Of a stretch of DNA of 64,000 nt, positions 51,160 through 62,440 are shown in pieces. Numbering within the stretch: position 1 is the first letter of the stretch; each line of letters begins with the position of its first letter. The position numbers were made by a program, and so were the translations under genes. Below the pieces are notes generated by a model. The model had not been told where the DNA came from and ran no database searches. It saw nothing but the letters and a program-made list of their open reading frames with translations. Origin of the DNA: Prorocentrum cordatum (lineage: Eukaryota; Sar; Dinophyceae; Prorocentrales; Prorocentraceae); the NCBI GenBank assembly GCA_963575745.1, contig CAUYUJ010014558.1:271731-335730 (forward strand), read 5' to 3'.

Positions 51160-52110
51160 CCAGCCGGGCGGTCATTGCGGCGGCGAACGCGTCGCGGGCC
51201 ACGGGGAGCGAGCCTTCCAGAGGGGCATTCTGGAAGTTACTCAGGGCTTCGATTCCGGAGTGGTCGCTCGCGTTCATCTCCGAGTACGACGGGCGCGCCA
51301 GGGGAGCTACGCCACGGCATGGATCGCGCGTAGGCGCCTGGCGCCCTTAATCAGATCAGTAGTTTGGATGGGCCGACGTGGCGATATCCATGTCTGGTCT
51401 GCCTCTTCCCCCCCTCCTCGCCCCCCCCCCTTCCCCCGCGGTCTCACCATTAGATTAGAACATATGTCTCGTGAGCTTCCACGGGGGGCACGGGGGGGCG
51501 ATCGACGGCAGCCTGCGCGATCTCGCTTTTGTTATCCGGGGCTGGCCGCTCGGCAGCAACGTCGTGGTCGCGAGGGATTTAAACGCAGACCAGTTGCCGC
51601 GGCGCCCACCCGACCCGCGGCCCCCCCAGCTCGGCCGGGGGGTCCGTCGCCATTTAGCCCGCGAGTCGCCCGCTAATCCAAGCAGCGCTTTTAACCTCGA
51701 CATTCGCCTCCCCCCCCCCCTCCCCCCACGGCCTGGGCGGCCCGCGCAATGTTGTTTGCTTGGCCGCCCCCGTCACCAGGGCCCCTGGTGGAGACATGGC
51801 TGAGGAGATCAAGCCGAGTCTGTTGGATCATGCTCTGGCGTCGCCTGCTGCAGTCGTTCGACCGACGACTCATCGGGCCTCTCGCGGGGGCCACGCGTTG
51901 CTTCAGCACGCCCTCGGGCACAAGGCCAAGGCGCGGCGCCGTGGCAAGACACATTGGGTTTATAAGGATTTCGAGGCTTGCCTTGAGTGGTCGAGCTCTG
52001 CCCTCGCCCCCCCCCCCCCCGCCCCCGTGCCCAGGCGCCCCCGCCGAAGGTGTCTGCGCAGCTGCTTTCGCAGCCCTGCGCGGTGGTTGGTCTGACAACC
52101 GCGCATGCGC
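51160..52110 (+). pseudogene. LINE APE-type endonuclease remnant
   Basis: GSLRDLAFVIRGWPLGSNV and ARDLNADQLPRRP (51,500-51,610) correspond to the GDxNxD block of apurinic-endonuclease-like nucleases, with Gly-Asp altered to Arg-Asp. In another frame MAEEIKPSLLDHALASPAAV (about 51,795-51,855) supplies the SxxDHxL block with the catalytic His. KAKARRRGKTHWVYKDFEA follows as the linker to RT. Upstream to 51,160 only faint matches remain. The enzyme would nick target DNA to prime reverse transcription. Confidence 0.55.
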
Positions 52111-52259
52111 GGCACGGTCTGCGGCGCGCCTGCCATCGCAGCCCCGGGATTTGCATCGGCGAGCGGCCGAGGCCCCCTCTGAGGGCGAGCGCGCGCGGCT
52201 CCGCCGCCAGGCGCGGCATCTTCTGCAGGCGCGCGCGCGCCAGGAGCGGACGCGGAAGG

Positions 52260-53420
52260 CCACGGTTACCATCGGGCAGGGTCGGGTGCTTAGGACAGCT
52301 TCCAACTTGCGATCCGTTTCCGGGATGCACCTGCCATCTCTGCCCAACCCACCAGATGCCGAAGTGCAGTACCAGTGCCAGTTATCGCATTATCCAGCCG
52401 AGTGGGCCGCGGCGGTCAAAACAGACGACCCAGCATCGCCCCTCCCTTCGTTGGATGTTGTCTTCGCGGCGGAGGGGCACGAGCCCAGATTCATTGCTGC
52501 AGATGTGTTGGGCGCGCTCGCCCGCCCCAAAAAATAGCGACAAACTTGATCATAACGGGCGTTGTGTGCGCGTGCACGATATGATATAGAAGTGCGCTCC
52601 CGGCCCCACCACTCGCTACTAGTGGCTTCTAGCGCTGCCATGTCCAGGATTGGCGTTGCAGGGCACGCGAGGGGGCAGGAACCCTCCACCCCCAAACCCA
52701 CGCAGCTCTGAGCCATCATGCCCCTCCCGGCGGATCTCCAAGTTCTGGATTGTTTGATCGCTCAGCGCCGCAACGCATGGATCGACGAGCGCGCTGCTGT
52801 GCCTCAGCGCTGCTGGGTTGGAGCCCGGCCATGCACTGGACATCGCACGCGCTTTGCACTTCGTTATCGAGAGAGGTCTGGACAACCGCAGCCAGTCGGC
52901 AATGGCTCAGAGCGATATTGAAGCCCATCATGACCCTCTCCTTGTTTTGGGCGCGTTGCAGCGGCGCGTGTCTCGAGGGATGCCGTTGGCGCTCGCGGCA
53001 GCAGCGGCGCGCCATCAGTTGCTCCCAGTAGTGAGTGTGCGCGTTGGAGACGTGGATGCGGAGCTTGGTAAGCGATCCCGCGGAAGTCTCACTGGGAGCC
53101 GGGTGGCCGGTGCTTTGGGCCGCATCCCAGTCGAGGCAACTCTCGGGAAGATGTCGGATGTCTGCCGGCAACGGGGCTTCCTGTTGGGCGAGTTCCAGCA
53201 AGTAGCCATTGCCACACACGTGGACAACATTTATTCCGTCAGAAAGTCCCTGTATAGTGTTACGGGCTCGTTGGGTGTGTTCCAGTTCCATCTTTCCTCC
53301 GATTGGGGACTCCGTCCGCATCAAGGATTCCAGCAAATCACGCATGGTTGCTGCAGGAGGGGGCGCATCCGTTTTAGACCCAGCTGTTTGGAGACCGCCA
53401 GAGTCTTCTGAGGCTTTGGG
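52260..53420 (+). pseudogene. LINE reverse transcriptase
   Basis: IAADVLGALARPKK (about 52,500) and MPLPADLQVLDCLIAQRRNA (52,718) begin the RT. After a frame change, ALDIARALHFVIERGLDNRS, motif A MAQSDIEAHHDP, motif B KRSRGSLTGSRVAGALGR, FLLGEFQQ and motif C ATHVDNIYSV follow in one frame to 53,411. Motif C has VDN rather than xDD. A third frame carries SSKSRMVAAGG and the thumb. Several frameshifts and premature stops make it inactive. Confidence 0.7.
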
Positions 53421-53479
53421 CCACATCCTGGAAGATACGGGATCGTGCACGATGTGTGTTGATAGGACTATGACCGCCA

Positions 53480-54073
53480 TGTGGCGTGCGTTTTGGGCCA
53501 TTTGTGCCACGCACCGCCTGCGAGACGCCCCCCTGCGGCAACGTCTTCGCATGCGATCGCTCTGTGCTGCCAGTGTTCGATTATCGACGCAGCCGGTGGC
53601 CGCCCGCTGCAACCCCGGAGAGACGCATCGGCACCTGTCAGCGCCGCATGGTCAGCCTTCTGATGCGGGCGCCGCGACAAGCTGGTGAAGAGGCGCCGGT
53701 CTACTTCCGCCGCAGAGCCCGGGAAGCCAAGGATCTTTGTAGACAGAGGCTTTGGTGGAGCTATCGCCATTGCACTCGAGTTCTGAATTGGCGAGAGCAC
53801 CTCAAACGGCCGCGAAACTGTCGTTCTTGGGCGGCGCAGATCCTACACTGGCAAGGAGAGCGCTGGCTCCAAAACCGGAGGACGCAGCTGAACAGCTACA
53901 GCATTCATGCCGGACGTACGGATACGAGATTGGCAGCGCGTCGTCCACGACAGCGGTGGCACGATGGAGCCAGGTTTGCTTTAGAGCACGTGCTGCCTGG
54001 CTCGCACCTGTTTTTGACCCTCTCTAGTCCCTCCCCCCCCTCCTCCTCGCATGAGCATGAAGTCGTTCAGTAG
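53480..54073 (+). pseudogene. LINE C-terminal domain
   Basis: VFDYRRSRWPPAATPERR, QRRMVSLLMRAPRQAGEE, YFRRRAREAKDLCRQRLWWS, RVLNWREHLKRPRNCRSWAA and RPRQRWHDGARFALEHV match the C-terminal region of dinoflagellate LINE ORF2, with its conserved RRxM, YxRRRAR, W..HL.RP.N..SWAA and RWHDG blocks. Function unknown; probably RNA or DNA binding. The frame ends at 54,071-54,073, which is taken as the coding end of the LINE. Confidence 0.65.
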
Positions 54074-54169
54074 TTCCAGCGTTGCAGCGGGCAGTGCGCC
54101 TGCATTGCACCACTCTTCGCGTAGTGCGTTTTACTCACGCGGCTTGCGGCGTTACCCCGCCTGTTGATT

Positions 54170-54480
54170 TGGATTCTGAGGAGGAGGAGGACGACGAGGA
54201 CGAGGAGGAGGAGGAGGAGGGGAAAGACGAGGAAGAGACCAGTGTAAACCCAAGACCGACCAACACTATTGCAATACACCCTCCCTCCAAGTCCCCTGCG
54301 CATAGGCCCCATACAAGGATTTAGTTTCACCGACGGAAGCGCCCCGTTGGAGAACAACCATGTCAAATTCCTGAACTACGCCAGGGGACCACTCCTGTGA
54401 ATTCAGCGCCTCGAATCGCCGCGATTGTTGCGTATTGACGATCCTGAATCGCGTCCAGACTGTCTACCTGGGACGGGAGG
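54170..54480 (+). repeat. Partial copy of the composite repeat
   Basis: GAGGAGGAGG tract, then ACCAGTGTAAACCCAAGACC and GAATTCAGCGCCTCGAATCG: the left part of the composite element, without its 83-bp array. A full copy follows. Confidence 0.75.
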
Positions 54481-55605
54481 AGGAGGAGGAGGAGGAGGAG
54501 GAGGAGGAGAAGGAGCACCAGTGCGAACCCAAAACCCATCGACGATATTGTCATACACCTTGCAAAGTTCCGCTTCATTGGCCCTTAACTAGGTTCATGC
54601 TCATTGAATAAAGTGCCCCGCTGGATAACCACTGTTGGAACATATGTAACTGCGCCAGAACACCGTTCTTTTGAATTCAACGCCGCAAATCACAGTTACG
54701 GTTGCGTTTTGAAGATCCTAAATCGCGTCCGCACACTACCCCTGGAAATTCAGTGCCACGAATCAGCGTAACTGTTGTGCCCTGATAGTCCGCCATCGTG
54801 CCAAACATTTTTCTTAGGACGCTAGCCAGGAGAATCCTTGAAACTGCTGCAAGCTCTTCAACCGAATTTGCGCGGCGCTGATGCGAGAGCTGCGTTTTGA
54901 AACCGGGCCGCCCTCCATCCGTGAAACGTTTGGAGATTTGTCAGTCGAGTGCGCGCGGCGCTCAGGCGAGAGCCACATTTTGAAAACGGCTTGCCCTCCC
55001 ACCGTGAATTTCTTGCAAGCTTCAAAACGCGCGCGCGGAGCTCAGGCGAGAGGCACATTTTGAAAGCGACCTGCCTCCAAACGTTAGATTATTGCAAGTT
55101 TCAAAACGAGTGTGCGCGGCGTTCAAGCGAGGGCCGGATTTTGAAAGCGACCCGCCCTCGACCCGTGACAAGTATTTCGCATGTTCAATACGAATGCGCG
55201 CGGCGCTAGGGCGAACGCCACATGTTGAAAACGACCCGCCCTCCATCTGTGAAGCTCTTGCGAATGTTTGAGACGAGTGCGCGCGACACTTAGGCGACAG
55301 CCGCATTTTGGAAACTGCCCGCCCTCCATCCGTGAAACTTTTGCAAATATTTAAGACGAGTGTGCGCGGCGCCAGGGCGTGAGCCACATTTTGAAAACAA
55401 CTTGGTTTCCACCCGCGAAACTACTGGAAGTTTGTAAGACGGATGCGCGCGGCGCTCAAGGCGAGAGCCACATTTTGAAAACGACACGCTTTCAACCGCG
55501 AAAGCGTTGCAAGTTTTGAGCGTCAGGGCCACGAGTGGTGAGAAAGTGTCAGGCGAAACGCCCCGCCCGCCCTTTCGACCGGCCTCGTCGTGTGTGTGCA
55601 AAGTC
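54475..55605 (+). repeat. Composite repeat, copy A (with nine-unit 83-bp array)
   Basis: GGA tract; ACCAGTGCGAACCCAAAACC; the AACACCGTTCTTTTGAATTC region; then from 54,840 about nine units of some 83 bp with GCGAGAGCCACATTTTGAAA and GCCCTCCATCCGTGAAA; then GTCAGGCGAAACGCCCCGCC. Matches copies B and C in order. Confidence 0.85.
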
Positions 55606-56044
55606 AGAGCTTAGATTAGTCATCAACCTCGCTTTTTCTTGGTATGATCAACCGAAGAATTCCTTTCTCTCCGCTTCTGCTCCTCGGTGCGCCGCTCGCG
55701 TTCCCCTCCGGCTCTTATCCTTCGCCCCGCTTTTCTATCCTTAGCCACTCCTTGCCCCCATTCTCCGCCATTCGGTTGGCCCCAGAGGTGGCCCTCGAGG
55801 CTTTTGTATCAGACCTCCCCTCCTCTCTTCTTCGTCGTCCCTCCCCTGCGTGACTGTCCAGACCGTTGCGGCACATGCACGAAACACACACACACAAACA
55901 AAAATTGTTGTTCTGTCATGTTTTGCTCGGGTATGTTTTGTGCTATGCTGGTGTCCTCTAGTTTGTCATGATATTGATATGTTATGTTCTGCCATGTTCT
56001 GTCATGCTCTTGCTCTGTTCTGTCATGTTCTGTTTTGTCATATT
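55606..56044. other. No recognisable gene
   Basis: Pyrimidine-rich, then TGTTCTGTCATGTTCTG-type words from 55,930 onward (degenerate tandem repeat). Confidence 0.6.
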
Positions 56045-56398
56045 GTGTTCTGTCGTGGTTGTCCGGGGCGCGAGGCGGGACACCCGGGATTCTCGGGACA
56101 ACTTGGGGTCTGGCGGCCGCGGTATGCAAGGTGTGTTCTGTTGTGTTTGTCGAGCGCGCGAGGCGGGATAACCGGGACACTCGGGGCAACTTGGGGTCTG
56201 GCGGCCGCGGTATGCAGGGTGTGTTCTGTCGTGTTTGTCGAGGGCGCGAGGCGGGATAATCGGGACACTCGGGACAATTTGGGGTCTAGCGGCCGCGGTA
56301 TGCAGGGTGATTCTGTCGTGTTTGTCGAGGGCGCGAGGCGGGATGACCGGGACTTTCGGGACAACTTGGAGTCTGGCGGCCGCGGTATGCAGGGTAGG
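56045..56398. repeat. 88-bp tandem repeat, four copies
   Basis: Unit contains GTCGAGGGCGCGAGGCGGGA, CGGGACACTCGGGACAACTT and CTGGCGGCCGCGGTATGCAG. Confidence 0.9.
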
Positions 56399-56544
56399 AG
56401 TGGCCGGGAGGTCTGTGTTTTTTATCTACAGACCCCAACCTGTCCAGTGGGGAACAACATTAAAAAAAAAACAAAACCAAAAAAAATATCCTGGCGAAGG
56501 ACCCAACCATATGCAATTGTGAGTACCGCAATTGTGAATATCTT

Positions 56545-58195
56545 CTTCGGTGGCGCTCCCTATGGGGCCACGAAACGTGTGAAGGGTGTGCCGGCATGGG
56601 TGTGCGGGACGCATGCGGGCACACCCACTGGGACCTTCGGTGGAGCTCCCCATGGGGCCACGAAACGTGTGAGGGGTGTGCCGAAATGGGTGTGCGGGAC
56701 GCGGTGGAGCCCCCTACGGGGCCACGAAACGTGCGAGGGGTGTGCCGAATTGGGTGTGCGGGATGCATGCGGGCACACCCACTGAGGCCTTCGGTGGAGC
56801 TCCCTATGGGACCACGAAACGTGTGAGGGGTCACGAAACGCGTGAGGGGTGTGCCGAAATGGGTGTGCGGGACGCATGCGGGCACACCCACTGGGGCCTT
56901 CGGTGGAGCCCCCTATGGAGCCACGAAACGTGTGAAGAGTATGCCGAAATGGGTGTGCGGGACGCATGCGGGCACACCCACTGGGACCTCGGTGGAGCTC
57001 CCTATGGGGCCACGAAACGTGTGAGGGGTGTGCCGAAATGAACGTGCTGGACGCATGCGGGCACACCCACCGGGACCTTCGGTGGAGCTCCCTATGGGGC
57101 CACGAAACGTGTGAGGGGTGTGCCGAATTGGGTGTGCGTGACGCATGCGGGCGGCAGCACTGGGGCCTTCGGCGGAGCTCCCTATGGGGCCACGAAACGT
57201 GTGAGGGGTGTGCCGAATTGGGTGCGTGACGCATGCGGGCGGCAGCACTGGGGCCTTCGGCGGAGCTCCCTATGGGGCCACGAAACGTGTGAGGGGTGTG
57301 CCGAATTGGGTGTGTGCGCATGCGGGCGGCAGCACTGGGGCCTTCGGCGGAGCTCCCTATGGGGCCACGAAACGTGTGAGGGGTGTGCCGAATTGGGTGT
57401 GCGTGACGCATGCGGGCGGCAGCACTGGGGCCTTCGGCGGAGCTCCCTATGGGGCCACGAAACGTGTGAGGGGTGTGCCGAATTGGGTGTGCGTGACGCA
57501 TGCGGGCGGCAGCACTGGGGCCTTCGGCGGAGCTCCCTATGGGGCCACGAAACGTGTGAGGGGTGTGCCGAATTGGGTGTGCGTGACGCATGCGGGCGGC
57601 AGCACTGGGGCCTTCGGCGGAGCTCCCTATGGGGCCACGAAACGTGTGAGGGGTGTGCCGAATTGGGTGTGCGTGAGGCATGCGGGCGGCAGCACTGGGG
57701 CCTTCGGCGGAGCTCCCTATGGGGCCCGAAACGTGTGAGGGGTGTGCCGAAACGTTGGGTGTGTGACGCGGTGACGCATGCGGGCGGCAGCACTGGGGCC
57801 TTCGGCGGAGCTCCCTATGGGGCCACGAAACGTGTGAGGGGTGTGCCGAATTGGGTGTGCGTGGCGCATGCGGGCGGCAGCACTGGGGACTTCGGCGGAG
57901 CTCCTTATGGGGCCACGACACGTGTGAGGGGTGTGCCGAATTGAGTGTGCGTGACGCATGCGGGCGGCAGAACTGGGGCCTTCGGCGGAGCTCCCTATGG
58001 GGCCAGGAAACGTGTGAGGGGTGTGCCGAATTGGGCCTGCGTGAGGCATGCGGGCGGCAGCATTGGGGCCTTCGGCGGAGCTCCTATGGAGCCACGAAAC
58101 GTGTGAGGGGTGTGCCGAATTGGGTGTGCGTGACGCATGCGGGCGGCAGCACTGGGGCCTTCGGCAGAGCTCCCTATGGAGCTACGAAACGCTGT
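56545..58195. repeat. 90-bp satellite array, about 18 copies
   Basis: Unit contains GTGTGAGGGGTGTGCCGAAT, GCATGCGGGCGGCAGCACTG and GAGCTCCCTATGGGGCCACG. From about 57,111 many units are exactly 90 bp, so frames stay open on both strands (277 residues plus, 453 minus) as 30-residue repeats. Left units (56,545-57,110) differ in the middle (GGGCACACCCACTGGGACC). No evidence that it is translated. Confidence 0.95.
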
Positions 58196-58385
58196 ACTGG
58201 GTGGGTGAAACGCAGGGAAGAGGGGGAGGAGGAGGGAGGAGGAGAAGGAGGAGGAGGAGGAGGAGGAGAGGAGGAGGAGGAGGAGAGGAGACGCGGGCCA
58301 CCGTCTCTTCAAAACGAGGACGCAACACGACAGGATGGTTGGGAACAACAAAAAACACAACAAGCAGTTAATCATAAGAAGGAAT
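58196..58385. repeat. Conserved array flank, second copy
   Basis: GGA tract and CGTCTCTTCAAAACGAGGAC then AACACGACAGGATGGTTGGG, as after the 89-bp array at 41,276-41,465. Confidence 0.85.
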
Positions 58386-59160
58386 GCAGGAGGAGGAGGA
58401 GGAGGAGGAGGAGGAGGAGGAGGAGGAGGTACTCGAGGAGGAGGAGGAGGAAGAGGAGGACCAGTGCAAACCCAAGACCCATCAACGATATTGTAACACA
58501 CCTTCCAAGTTTCCTCTTCGTAGGCCCCTAAATGCGTTCTTGCTCACTGAGGAACGTGCCCCGCTGGATAACAATTCTTTGAACATCCTGAACTGCGCCT
58601 GAACACCGTTCTTTTGAATTCAACGCCGCGAATCACAGTTACGGTTGCGTCTTGAAGATCTTGATCTTGAATCGTCCGAACACCAGCCCTGGAACTTCAA
58701 TACCACGAATCAGCGTAATTGTTGCGGCCTAGCAGTCCCACATCGTGCCAAAATACATGTTCGTATGACGCTAACCAGGAGAATCCTTGAAACGAAATTG
58801 TTGCAAACTTTTCAGCCGAATGTGCGCGGCGCTGGTGCGAGAGCCACATTTGAAAATGGCCCGCCTTCCATTCGTGACGCACTTGCAAATCTCAATGCAA
58901 ATGTGCGTGGTGCTAAGGTGAGCGCCACATGTTGAAAACGGCCCGCCCTCCATCCATGAAGCGATTGGAAAGTTTCAAAATGAATGCGCGCGGCGCTCAA
59001 GGCGAGAGCCGCATCTTGAAAACCACATGCGTTCCATCCGCGAGACAATGTCACATCTCAAGCTTCAGTGTCATATATGGCTAGGAAGTCTCAGGCGAAA
59101 CGTCCCGCCCGCCTTTTCGACCAGCCCCGAGGTGCGACAGGGAAGATTTGCTCATAAGAA
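58386..59160 (+). repeat. Composite repeat, copy B
   Basis: Same order as copy A with a shorter array of about four units (58,795-59,060): GGA tract, ACCAGTGCAAACCCAAGACC, AACACCGTTCTTTTGAATTC, array, CTCAGGCGAAACGTCCCGCC. Confidence 0.85.
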
Positions 59161-59234
59161 AAGAAGGGAGGGAGGAGGGAGAGAGCGCGCGTGCGCGCTG
59201 GAGCTGGCAGGCTCCCTGCGAAGCTGAAAGGCCC

Positions 59235-60080
59235 CGAGAGGGAGGAGGAGGAGGAGGAGGGAGAGGAGGAGGAGGAGGAGGAGGAGGAAGAGAAGGAGGA
59301 GGAGGAAGAGAAGGAGGAGGAGGAGGAAGAGAAGGAAGATGCGACAAAAGAGACGGAGGAGGAGGAGGAATAATGATAAGAAGACGAAGACGCGGAGTAG
59401 TCGAAGGAGGAGGGAGAAGGAAAGAGGAGGCGCGGAAGAGAGGAGGAGTGAGGAGGAGGAGGAGGAGGAGGAGGAGGAGGAGGAGGGGGGAAGGGGAGAG
59501 GAGGGGAGGGGGAGGGGAGGAGGAGGATGAGGAGGAGGGAGGAGGAGGGAGGAGGAGGAGGAGGAGGAGGAGGACAGGAGGAGGCGGAGGAGGAGGAGGA
59601 GGAGGAGCAGGGGGGAGGAGGAGGAGGAGGAGGAGGAGGAGGAGGAGGGGGAAGGGGGAGGAGGAGAGGAGGGGGGGAGGAGGAGGAGGAGGCGGAGGAG
59701 GAGGAGGAGGAGGAGGAGGAGGAGGAGGGAGAGGAGGAGGGAGGAGGAGGAGGAGAACAGGAGGAGGCGGAGGAGGAAGAGGAGGAGGAGGAGGAGTGGG
59801 GAGAGGAGTGGGGAGGAGGAGAGGAGGAGGGGAGGAGAGGAGGAGGAGGGGAGGAGGAGGAGGAGGAGAGGAGGAGGAGGAGAAGAAGGTTGAGGAGGAC
59901 GAGGAGGAGGAGGAGGCGGAGGAGGAGGAAGAGAAGGAGGAGGAGGAGGAGGAGGAGGAGGAGGAGGAGGCAGAGAAGAGAGGAGGAGGCGGAAGAGGAT
60001 GATGATGAGGAGGAGGCGGGGGAGGAGGAGGAGGAGGAGGAGGAGGAGGAGGAGGAGGAGGTGGGAGGACGAGGAAGAAG
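59235..60080. repeat. 840-bp (GGA)n homopurine tract
   Basis: GGA/GAG triplets with occasional AAG, GGGG and CGG interruptions. Frames up to 392 residues on both strands are poly-Glu/Gly/Arg or poly-Pro/Ser/Leu artefacts. It ends about 95 bp before the first exon of the membrane-protein gene and is probably intronic or upstream DNA of that gene. Confidence 0.9.
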
Positions 60081-60173
60081 CGAGGGAGGAAGGGAGGGAG
60101 AGGGAGGGGGGCACGCCAACCACAGCACCCACCCCCCTTCGGCGGCCCTCCTCTTGGCCATTCCGCCGGCCAG

Positions 60174-62120
60174 GAACACGAGGGCGACCACCACATGCTG
60201 TTCCGCTCGTGGGACAATGACACCTCCATCATGCTCCTTGGCATGATATCGTTTGTCATGGTTCTCTTTTACCTGACGAACTGGCCGGACGACGACATCC
60301 GCTTCTATTCCTGGCAGATCACTAGCATCACCATCTCCATCTTTTGCGCGGTGCTGACCTTCAATGGGTTCAATCAGCTCATACGCGCAGCCTTTGAAGA
60401 GCCTGAAGACATCCAGTCAACTAAAAACGCGATGATCATGTGCATATTGCATTTTATCCATTGTTTTATGTACCTCGCTCTGATGCACCTCGGCACCGGT
60501 TTCGAGTCTGGGCTGATTGGTTCGGTACAAGACGAGGACGCATTAGTGTCAGAGGCAGGATGGGTGTATGCTGATGCTCTCCAGTGCACCAACGACGAGC
60601 TAGTGCCAGCGGCGGATCTTTGCAACATCCGAGCTGTTTCGAGAGGTGATGACGATGCCATGAGAAGTGTGATCCTGATACCCGCGGGCGAGACGCAAAA
60701 GATGGAGGTCCCTGTTCAGAAGAAGCAGCACAGGCTGATCAGGCGCAAACGAAGGACGAAAGCTCTAGCGATGCTGCTCGCGCACATGGCGGGGTTCGCC
60801 GCGATCTTCTCTGGAACTAGCCTCCAGCGAGTGTTCCACGAACTCAACACGGGATATTCGGAGATCGTTTGTTGGATTCCGCTCATAATTAACCAGTTCG
60901 TGATCCAGCTGGCATTCAAGGTCTCAGAGTGCGTGAGACATAACACCGTAAAGTCACGCCATGCCAAAAACGAGCAGAAGACGTGGACCGACCAAGACCA
61001 GAAGAAGAGGGCGGAGGAGGGCCTAGAATTGATAGAGGAGATGATGACGGAGGAGATCGTAGAGAGCGAGAACGACGTCTCGAGTCTGTCCATGTCGTAC
61101 CTCTTCGTGAACGTGATACGCTTGCTGCTGACCTCGGAGTTGCCAGACGTGACGGGCGAGGATCAGGGGCGACGTCAGGGGGGATAGGGCTTAAGGTGGC
61201 AATGCATCGACCCCTCATCGCCCACTGATCGTCGATACGGTCGGACCTGGGTATAAGATCCAGGCTGGTTCGGGGAGGGTGTCCTATTGTTCTTCGTGTG
61301 GGTTAGATGTTCGTGTGCATCCTGAGGGAGGGTACCCTCGAGTGATCCTGTGGTTTGGGGTGTTTTGGCCGGCGGAGGGCGTCATGTTCTCAAACATATT
61401 ATTATGTCTGAGGTCCGACCGTAGGGGCCTGATAGTCCGTCTCGCCCAGGAACGTGGGGAGGGAGTCGTTATCGGAGGCCTATCGCTGATCTGTCGGCGA
61501 TGTATCGCCGATTCCAGCTCGACGGTTCCCCCCCTTGGGCCTGTTCTCCGCTAACTTTGCCCCTCAGAGGAGCCTGAGGGATGGAAGCCGAACTTGTTCC
61601 GCCACGCCGTGGCTCTCTACGGGATCGGTTTGGTCCTGGTCCTCCTGGCTTGCGTGCAGGCCATCGCCATGCAGAAGTTCAATAAGCAGATCAAGGATAA
61701 GTCCACCCGCCGCATCTTGAATACCATCCTTAACGCCACGGCGATGTGCTTCGCTTGGTGTGTGCTCTGGGCGACGCACTGGACGGTAGAGTGGTGGTGC
61801 GACCTCACGCACTGGCACCCAGCCAGGATCGGTCGAGACGGGTGATGGGATACATTTCTTGAGGCGAACGAGGCAATGTCGTCGCCGACGACCCGGGAAA
61901 TATCTGTTCCCTACCGGAATTCTGTCGGCCGAGCCAAACACCCATATCGGGGGCCCGTTCGACCCAAACGTGTGCGATTTCTCGACGTAACGATTTCCCC
62001 GTCCAAGCGGGCGTCTCTTCGTTCGCCTTCTGTCCACCAGGATGCGCCAGAAGGTTGTCATAGCCTTCGTGCTGACCGCCTTTGCCGCCGGCATGGTGTT
62101 CGCAGTGGCGCAGATCTCAG
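60174..62120 (+). CDS. Polytopic membrane protein, multi-exon host gene (partial)
   Basis: Exon 1 60,174-61,160, exon 2 61,570-61,826 and exon 3 from 62,041 join in phase. Exon 1 begins after CCAG with EHEGDHHMLFRSWDND; ATG 60195 is the first Met but the true start may lie further upstream. At least nine hydrophobic segments: SIMLLGMISFVMVLFYLTNW, ITSITISIFCAVLTFNGF, MIMCILHFIHCFMYLALMHL, ALAMLLAHMAGFAAIFSG, IVCWIPLIINQFVIQLAF and LSMSYLFVNVIRLLLTS in exon 1; VALYGIGLVLVLLACVQAIA and NATAMCFAWCVLWATHW in exon 2; VVIAFVLTAFAAGMVFAVA in exon 3. A charged cytosolic-looking stretch (HAKNEQKTWTDQDQKKRAEE) precedes segment six. No family recognised. Codon use is balanced, unlike the repeats around it. 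The end of exon 3 is unclear. Confidence 0.65.
61161..61569 (+). other. Intron 1 of the membrane-protein gene (GA-AG)
   Basis: 409 bp, phase 0: exon end GGCGAG, intron GATCAGGGG to CCCTCAGAG, exon GAGCCTGAG. A canonical GT donor 12 bp upstream (GAC|GTG) would also keep phase, so the donor is not certain. Confidence 0.5.
61827..62040 (+). other. Intron 2 of the membrane-protein gene (GA-AG)
   Basis: 214 bp, phase 2: exon end CCCAGCCAG, intron GATCGGTCG to TGTCCACCAG, exon GATGCGCCAG. The GT donors nearby do not give the phase needed for the hydrophobic frame of exon 3. GA donors and AG|G acceptors are known in dinoflagellates. Confidence 0.55.
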
Positions 62121-62440
62121 ACGGCTTTGCTCTGTCCAGCGGTCGGGGCCCGGGGGAAGCAGGGTCGCCCGCGGGGGCGCGAGGGCGATCGCGCTGCGCG
62201 CGCCGCGGCCCGGGCGGGAGCGCTGCACTCCTCCAGGGGGGCCCCCGCGAGGGCGCGAGGATAAGCGGCCGCCACGCAGCGCGGGGTGCGACGCACGGAT
62301 CCGGGCGGCCTGCAGCCTCCGGAGTAATGCAGAGCCCGGCCGGCCCGGCCGGCTTGTGCCGCCGATCCTGGGCGTTCTGGGACGCTCCGTGCGAGCTCGT
62401 CGTCCTATCCAACATCTTTGGCCCGTTCTCTCCTCGAGGA
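62121..62440. other. Unresolved end of exon 3 or following intron
   Basis: GC-rich sequence. The exon 3 frame stays open to a TGA at 62,525-62,527 but loses protein character after about 62,130. The segment SWAFWDAPCELVVLSNIFG near 62,365-62,420 in the same frame could be a further exon. Confidence 0.35.

Noticed and set aside
56560-57921. 453-residue minus-strand frame with 30-residue repeats
   Set aside because: Produced by the 90-bp satellite; the plus strand is open too, and no start, signal or flanking coding sequence supports a gene.
56545-58195. Possible CRISPR array
   Set aside because: Units are contiguous 90-bp near-identical repeats without distinct unique spacers, no cas-like gene is present, and the DNA is eukaryotic.
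59081-60259. Very long open frames (up to 392 residues) on both strands
   Set aside because: They are translations of the GGA microsatellite (poly-Pro/Ser/Leu or poly-Glu/Gly/Arg) with no other content.
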